From: Planctomycetaceae bacterium
GTDB lineage: Bacteria; Planctomycetota; Planctomycetia; Planctomycetales; Planctomycetaceae
DNA: 64,000 nt
Assembly (NCBI GenBank): GCA_017795105.1
Contig: CP051247.1
Coordinates: forward strand, 5,667,001-5,731,000
Direction: 5' to 3'
Shown: positions 60,306 to 64,000 of the stretch, piece after piece
Layout of the letters: each line of letters starts with the position of its first letter
How positions within the stretch are numbered: the first letter of the stretch is position 1
Translations under genes and position numbers: made by a program
The notes under the pieces: model-generated
Told to the model about the DNA's origin: nothing
Database searches by the model: none
The model's input: only the letters and a program-made list of their open reading frames with translations

Positions 60306-63300
60306 ATGCTCATGAATGAAACCCTGCGACGTCTGATGTTGCTTGTCGCGGTCGTCTTACTTTCCTGCGGACAGGACGGACTCGCAGCCGAGCCGCTCTT
60401 GCAGTGGCGATTTGATGGGGAAGCTCAACCGGGAGCCTGGGAAGGAGCATTCGGAAAACCAGCGGAAGGGCCACGATCGCCTCGTTATCCGACCTTTGGT
60501 CAGGAAAATCGGGCGACTTCAGTTAATGGCCATGAAGGCTGGATTGTGGTCAAGGATCACGAGCGCGGTGGATTCACCGATGTTCGCTTCGGTTCGGGAG
60601 ACACGTTCGGCTTTGAAACCTGGGTGAAGTTTCGTTCGATCGGTTCCGGACAGATCGCATACGTCCTCGGCAAAGGACGTCACCCCAATCATGGCGAGGA
60701 TTATCCTGAGCAGAATCAGAACTACTCCGTTCGTTTTCAGGGAACCGGAAACGGTGCTCAATTTGGTCTTCTCTTTACGAGCGAGGACCCTGAATCGAAG
60801 AAGCGGGCATGGCATCGCTGGTGGAGTGACCAGACCGTTCCCACGGCTGGATGGCATCACGTCGCGTTGCAGTATACGTTCGGAAAGAGTGACAGCCTGA
60901 AGGCATGGATCGACGGTAAAGCGGTTACGGGCAGTTGGAGTGAGAGTGGTCCGACTGATCTGCCTCCGGTTCAGGATGCCGACGATCTGGTGATCGGAAC
61001 TGGTTTTACCCGCGGTGAATCGTCGTCATTTCGGGGCTGGCTCGACAATCTTGCCATTTATCGGTCCGGCTTCGATGCTCAGGAAATGGCGGAACGCTAT
61101 GCCTATGTACCGCCTCCGCCGCCTGTCACGCGAGAGATGATCCCTTCGGGCAAGGTCCTCGTTCAGATCAGTGAAGAAGGCGTTCCCGAAGCGAGCGGCT
61201 GGCCGAACGAACCTCAGGTCACTGAGACCTACGAGGAAGACGTGTTCGGCTTCTTCGAGGTGCCGCACAAGTACGTCTCCACGGGAGTCCGTGGCGATCG
61301 GGCGAATCCTTCCCATGTCCGTGCCTCGGCGATTGTGTCATTGCCGAAGGGGACTCATCGTCTTCTCCTTCGCGGTCGTGGGCTTTCCCGGTTGTTCATC
61401 GATGGAGAAGAGCTGCTCGAAACTGCACCACGCACAACCGAGTCGAGCGGGCACACGCCGTTGGCGGTGCAGGACGACTATCTGAATCTGGGGCCGGACT
61501 TTCGGTTCGTTCCACCCGGGAACCAGGAAGTCTGGTGCGAGTTCACCACAGAGGGTGGCGACCACTTCGTGATTCTGGAAACGATGCTCGGCAACGTCAA
61601 AGGTCGGCACAAGCAGCGTCCCGAACTGGGAGAAACTGTCGCCGCGATCTCGCTCGAAGGAACGGAATCGTGGTCGCTGCTCTCGCCGGGAGAACGTCAA
61701 GTTTCTTATACCGACGAAGGATGGCGGGCGTACGAAGCAGAACGGCGGGAATGGCTGGCCGGGGTGAATGCGAAAGCGCGGGCGAACTGCCGAGCCGCCC
61801 ACGCCGGCTATTGGAATCAGCGACGCGCCGCGGCAGACGAGTGGTTATCTCAAACTGAGCAGGTCGATGTGCCGGTTCTGCCGGACGGTTATCCGGCTCA
61901 GAACGCGATCGATCATTTCCTCGGAGCCAGAATTGCCGAAGCCGAGAAAACGTCCCGACAGAGCGAACAGAGCGGGGTCGCGTATTTCGAGCAGATCCGC
62001 CCGCTTCTGGAAGCCCGCTGTTACTCCTGTCATCAGGGGGGGAAAGCGCAGGGAGGTCTTCGGATTGACGATCATGCCTCGATGTTGAAGGGGGGCGATT
62101 CCTACGGACCGGCGATCGTCCCGGGACACGCCGATGAAAGTTCACTGATTGGCCGCATCGCGACCGACGACGAAAGCGAGATCATGCCGCCTAAAGGCGA
62201 TCCGCTTTCAACGGAAGAGATTGCTTTACTGGAGCAATGGATTGAAAGCGGAGCCGTGTGGCCGCAGTTCGATGTTCAAAGTTTCGAGCCGACGCCATTG
62301 ACCGACGATCTGAGCTTTCTGCGTCGCGTGACGCTCGACACCGTGGGCGTGACCCCGACGGAAGCCGAGATCGAGGAGTTTCTGAGCGACGATCCGGCGA
62401 AGCGGCGAAGCAGGGCGATCGATCGATTGCTCGCTGATCAACGTTGGGCCGATCACTGGATGAGTTACTGGCTCGACGTTCTGGCGGAGAACCCGAACAT
62501 CATCAACCCGACATTGAACAATACCGGACCGTTTCGATGGTGGTTGTATGAATCGCTGCTCGACAACAAGCCGGCGGATCTGTTCGTAACGGAATTGATC
62601 CGCATGGAAGGCAGCGAGCGGTTTGGAGGCCCCGCCGGGTTTGGCACCGCGGCTCAGAACGATCTGCCGATGGCCGCGAAGGGAATCATCGTCAGCAGTG
62701 CATTCCTCGGTGTCGAGATGAAGTGTGCCCGTTGTCACGATGCTCCCTCACACGTGTCGAAGCAGCAGGACCTAATGCAGCTGGCCGCAATGTTGAAGCG
62801 GGGATCGGTGAAGCTCCCAGCTTCCAGCAGCGTACCTGTCGACAAACTGCATCAGACGGGACGCAAACCGCTGATTGAAGTCACGCTTCAGCCCGGCACG
62901 GTTGTGAAGCCGGACTGGCCGTTTGCCCGTTACTGCGATGAATCGGTCGCCGATGCATTGGCCGAGCAGCCGGACAACTCTCGGGATCGACTGGCTGCTC
63001 TCATTACGGCTCCGCAGAACGAACAGTTCGCGCGGGTGATGGTCAATCGCATCTGGCAACGGCTGATGGGGCGTGGCCTTGTCGAAAGCGTGTCCGATTG
63101 GGAACGGGGGGAAGCCTCTCATCCGAAGCTGTTGAAGTGGTTGGGGCATCGCTTTGTCGAATCCGGTTACGATGTCAAAGCGATCAGCAGGCTCATTCTG
63201 AGTTCACATGCCTATCAGCGAGCCACGGACGCGACGTTGGATTCGACCAGTCCACTGTATATCGCGCCAGCTCCGAGACGGCTTTCGGCTGAGCAGATTG

Positions 63301-64000
63301 TCGACTCCGCATTCCAGGCGACCGGCACTCCGTTCGAGCTGGAAGAAGTCAGTCTCGACATCGACAGTGTTCGGGAGATCCCGAATGCGCTTACACTGGG
63401 CAAGCCCCGGCGGGCGTGGATGCTCGCTTCGACTTCGAACGAACGCGACCGGCCGAGTCTGTCGCTGCCACGAATTACGGCGGTTGCCAGCGTGCTCAAG
63501 GCGTTTGGCTGGCGCGGTGCTCGACAGGATCCAAGAAGTCTTCGCGAGACCGACCCCAATGTTCTGCAGCCGGCGATTCTAGCCAATGGTGTCATGAGTA
63601 TCTGGCTCACACGTTTGAGCGAAAAGCATGGAATGACGGAGCTCGCATTGAAGGATCAGTCGGTTGAGCAACTCGTCGACCGCGTTTTTCTTCGACTGCT
63701 GACACGCGAGCCAACCGATATTGAAAAAGAGCAGTATGTCCGCCTGCTGTCGGAGGGATACGAGTCGCGCGTGATTCCTGTCTCCGACCGCGTCGTTCCT
63801 CCGCAGGGAAAGCGGGAACGGGTCAAGTACATCAGCTGGTCAAATCACGTCGACGGTCCCGCGAATGCCCTGGCCGTGGAACGAGAAGCCGAGGCCCGTC
63901 GTGGCGATCCTCCCACGAATGCCCTCAGGGACGACTGGAGGCTGCGGATGGAAGACTTTGTCTGGGCTGTTCTGAACGCCCCGGAGATGATTTACAGACC
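60306..64000 (+). CDS. Planctomycete cytochrome PSCyt1/DUF1549/DUF1553 protein with N-terminal LamG domain (3' end missing)
   Basis: An open frame runs without stop from ATG 60306 (or ATG 60312) to the window end, about 1231 residues. The signal peptide (LLVAVVLLSCGQDGLAA) may be of lipoprotein type (Cys21) or end after LAA. Residues about 30-265 form a LamG/concanavalin-like domain (FGFETWVKFRS, AGWHHVALQYT, GWLDNLAIYRS). PSCyt1 carries CYSCH at 572-576; DUF1549 carries CARCH at 807-811 (EMKCARCHDAPSH); DUF1553 follows with FARVMVNRIWQRLMGRG. The last residues DFVWAVLNAPEMIYR look like the normal family end, so only a few codons are probably missing. Confidence 0.9.
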   Translation, partial: MLMNETLRRLMLLVAVVLLSCGQDGLAAEPLLQWRFDGEAQPGAWEGAFGKPAEGPRSPRYPTFGQENRATSVNGHEGWIVVKDHERGGFTDVRFGSGDTFGFETWVKFRSIGSGQIAYVLGKGRHPNHGEDYPEQNQNYSVRFQGTGNGAQFGLLFTSEDPESKKRAWHRWWSDQTVPTAGWHHVALQYTFGKSDSLKAWIDGKAVTGSWSESGPTDLPPVQDADDLVIGTGFTRGESSSFRGWLDNLAIYRSGFDAQEMAERYAYVPPPPPVTREMIPSGKVLVQISEEGVPEASGWPNEPQVTETYEEDVFGFFEVPHKYVSTGVRGDRANPSHVRASAIVSLPKGTHRLLLRGRGLSRLFIDGEELLETAPRTTESSGHTPLAVQDDYLNLGPDFRFVPPGNQEVWCEFTTEGGDHFVILETMLGNVKGRHKQRPELGETVAAISLEGTESWSLLSPGERQVSYTDEGWRAYEAERREWLAGVNAKARANCRAAHAGYWNQRRAAADEWLSQTEQVDVPVLPDGYPAQNAIDHFLGARIAEAEKTSRQSEQSGVAYFEQIRPLLEARCYSCHQGGKAQGGLRIDDHASMLKGGDSYGPAIVPGHADESSLIGRIATDDESEIMPPKGDPLSTEEIALLEQWIESGAVWPQFDVQSFEPTPLTDDLSFLRRVTLDTVGVTPTEAEIEEFLSDDPAKRRSRAIDRLLADQRWADHWMSYWLDVLAENPNIINPTLNNTGPFRWWLYESLLDNKPADLFVTELIRMEGSERFGGPAGFGTAAQNDLPMAAKGIIVSSAFLGVEMKCARCHDAPSHVSKQQDLMQLAAMLKRGSVKLPASSSVPVDKLHQTGRKPLIEVTLQPGTVVKPDWPFARYCDESVADALAEQPDNSRDRLAALITAPQNEQFARVMVNRIWQRLMGRGLVESVSDWERGEASHPKLLKWLGHRFVESGYDVKAISRLILSSHAYQRATDATLDSTSPLYIAPAPRRLSAEQIVDSAFQATGTPFELEEVSLDIDSVREIPNALTLGKPRRAWMLASTSNERDRPSLSLPRITAVASVLKAFGWRGARQDPRSLRETDPNVLQPAILANGVMSIWLTRLSEKHGMTELALKDQSVEQLVDRVFLRLLTREPTDIEKEQYVRLLSEGYESRVIPVSDRVVPPQGKRERVKYISWSNHVDGPANALAVEREAEARRGDPPTNALRDDWRLRMEDFVWAVLNAPEMIYR

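Noticed and set aside
1..64000. tRNA, rRNA, CRISPR, insertion sequences, phage or integration sites
   Set aside because: I looked for T-loop/CCA patterns, regular repeats and transposase or integrase motifs and found none that hold up by eye.

Overview
The window comes from a planctomycete, most likely the Planctomycetaceae/Gimesia-Rubinisphaera side of the phylum. The sequence itself shows this: three PSCyt1/DUF1549/DUF1553 cytochrome-like proteins, two DUF1501 proteins, two DUF1559 pseudopilin-like proteins, four Cys-type sulfatases, a PVC-type haem-binding dehydrogenase, and two ECF sigma factors each followed by a FecR-domain protein. GC content is moderate by eye. I see no rRNA, tRNA, CRISPR array, insertion sequence or phage gene.

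Layout. 1-3443: RND efflux pump (permease cut by the window edge, plus a lipoprotein adaptor) divergent from a TetR regulator. 3528-4298: M90 (MtfA-like) metallopeptidase. 4638-8432: ectoine biosynthesis in a split layout, with ectA-ectB-ask on the minus strand and ectC convergent on the plus strand. 9244-13959: PIG-L deacetylase, sulfatase, GH43/GH117-like propeller and a DUF6786-like protein, probably one glycan-processing operon. 14191-21062: ECF sigma, FecR/lectin membrane protein, cytochrome (first three joined by overlapping stop and start codons) and DUF1501. 21213-22657: HEPN protein and CsbD-like stress protein. 22699-26572 (minus): Tat-exported DHDPS-family protein coupled to two sulfatases. 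26805-31394 (minus): glutamate symporter and amidohydrolase; DUF1559 and a small lipoprotein. 31880-37312: a 1810-residue ceramidase-like/PVC-dehydrogenase/HEAT/cytochrome c/discoidin fusion. 37376-41802 (minus): glutaminase-like/beta-lactamase-like fusion, PQQ propeller, BNR protein. 41997-46576: second cytochrome/DUF1501 pair. 46595-51807 (minus): a sigma-54 signalling locus. 52010-57271: second ECF/FecR pair divergent from DUF1559, sulfatase and lipoprotein. 57362-64000: metallophosphoesterase, sialidase-like BNR protein, and a LamG/PSCyt1 protein cut by the window end.

The most interesting part is 46595-51807. A PAS histidine kinase and an NtrC-type regulator with GAFTGA sit among two tiny single-span membrane proteins (48 and 85 aa) and an Rnk-like factor. 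Each of those three small genes has a GG-N10-GC (-24/-12) element at a sensible distance, and TGTCA/TGACA half-sites lie upstream. One element drives the 48-aa gene that precedes the kinase and regulator, which predicts positive feedback. I read this as a self-contained sigma-54 envelope-stress-like regulon that I cannot match to a named system. Next to it is a four-span membrane protein with the His-His-His plus Met layout of a metzincin but no catalytic Glu.

Much of the remaining content fits a marine or brackish glycan degrader: sulfatases, deacetylase, GH-like and BNR proteins, exported cytochrome/DUF1501 systems, and ectoine for salt tolerance. Functions are inferred from motifs read by eye; no searches were run.
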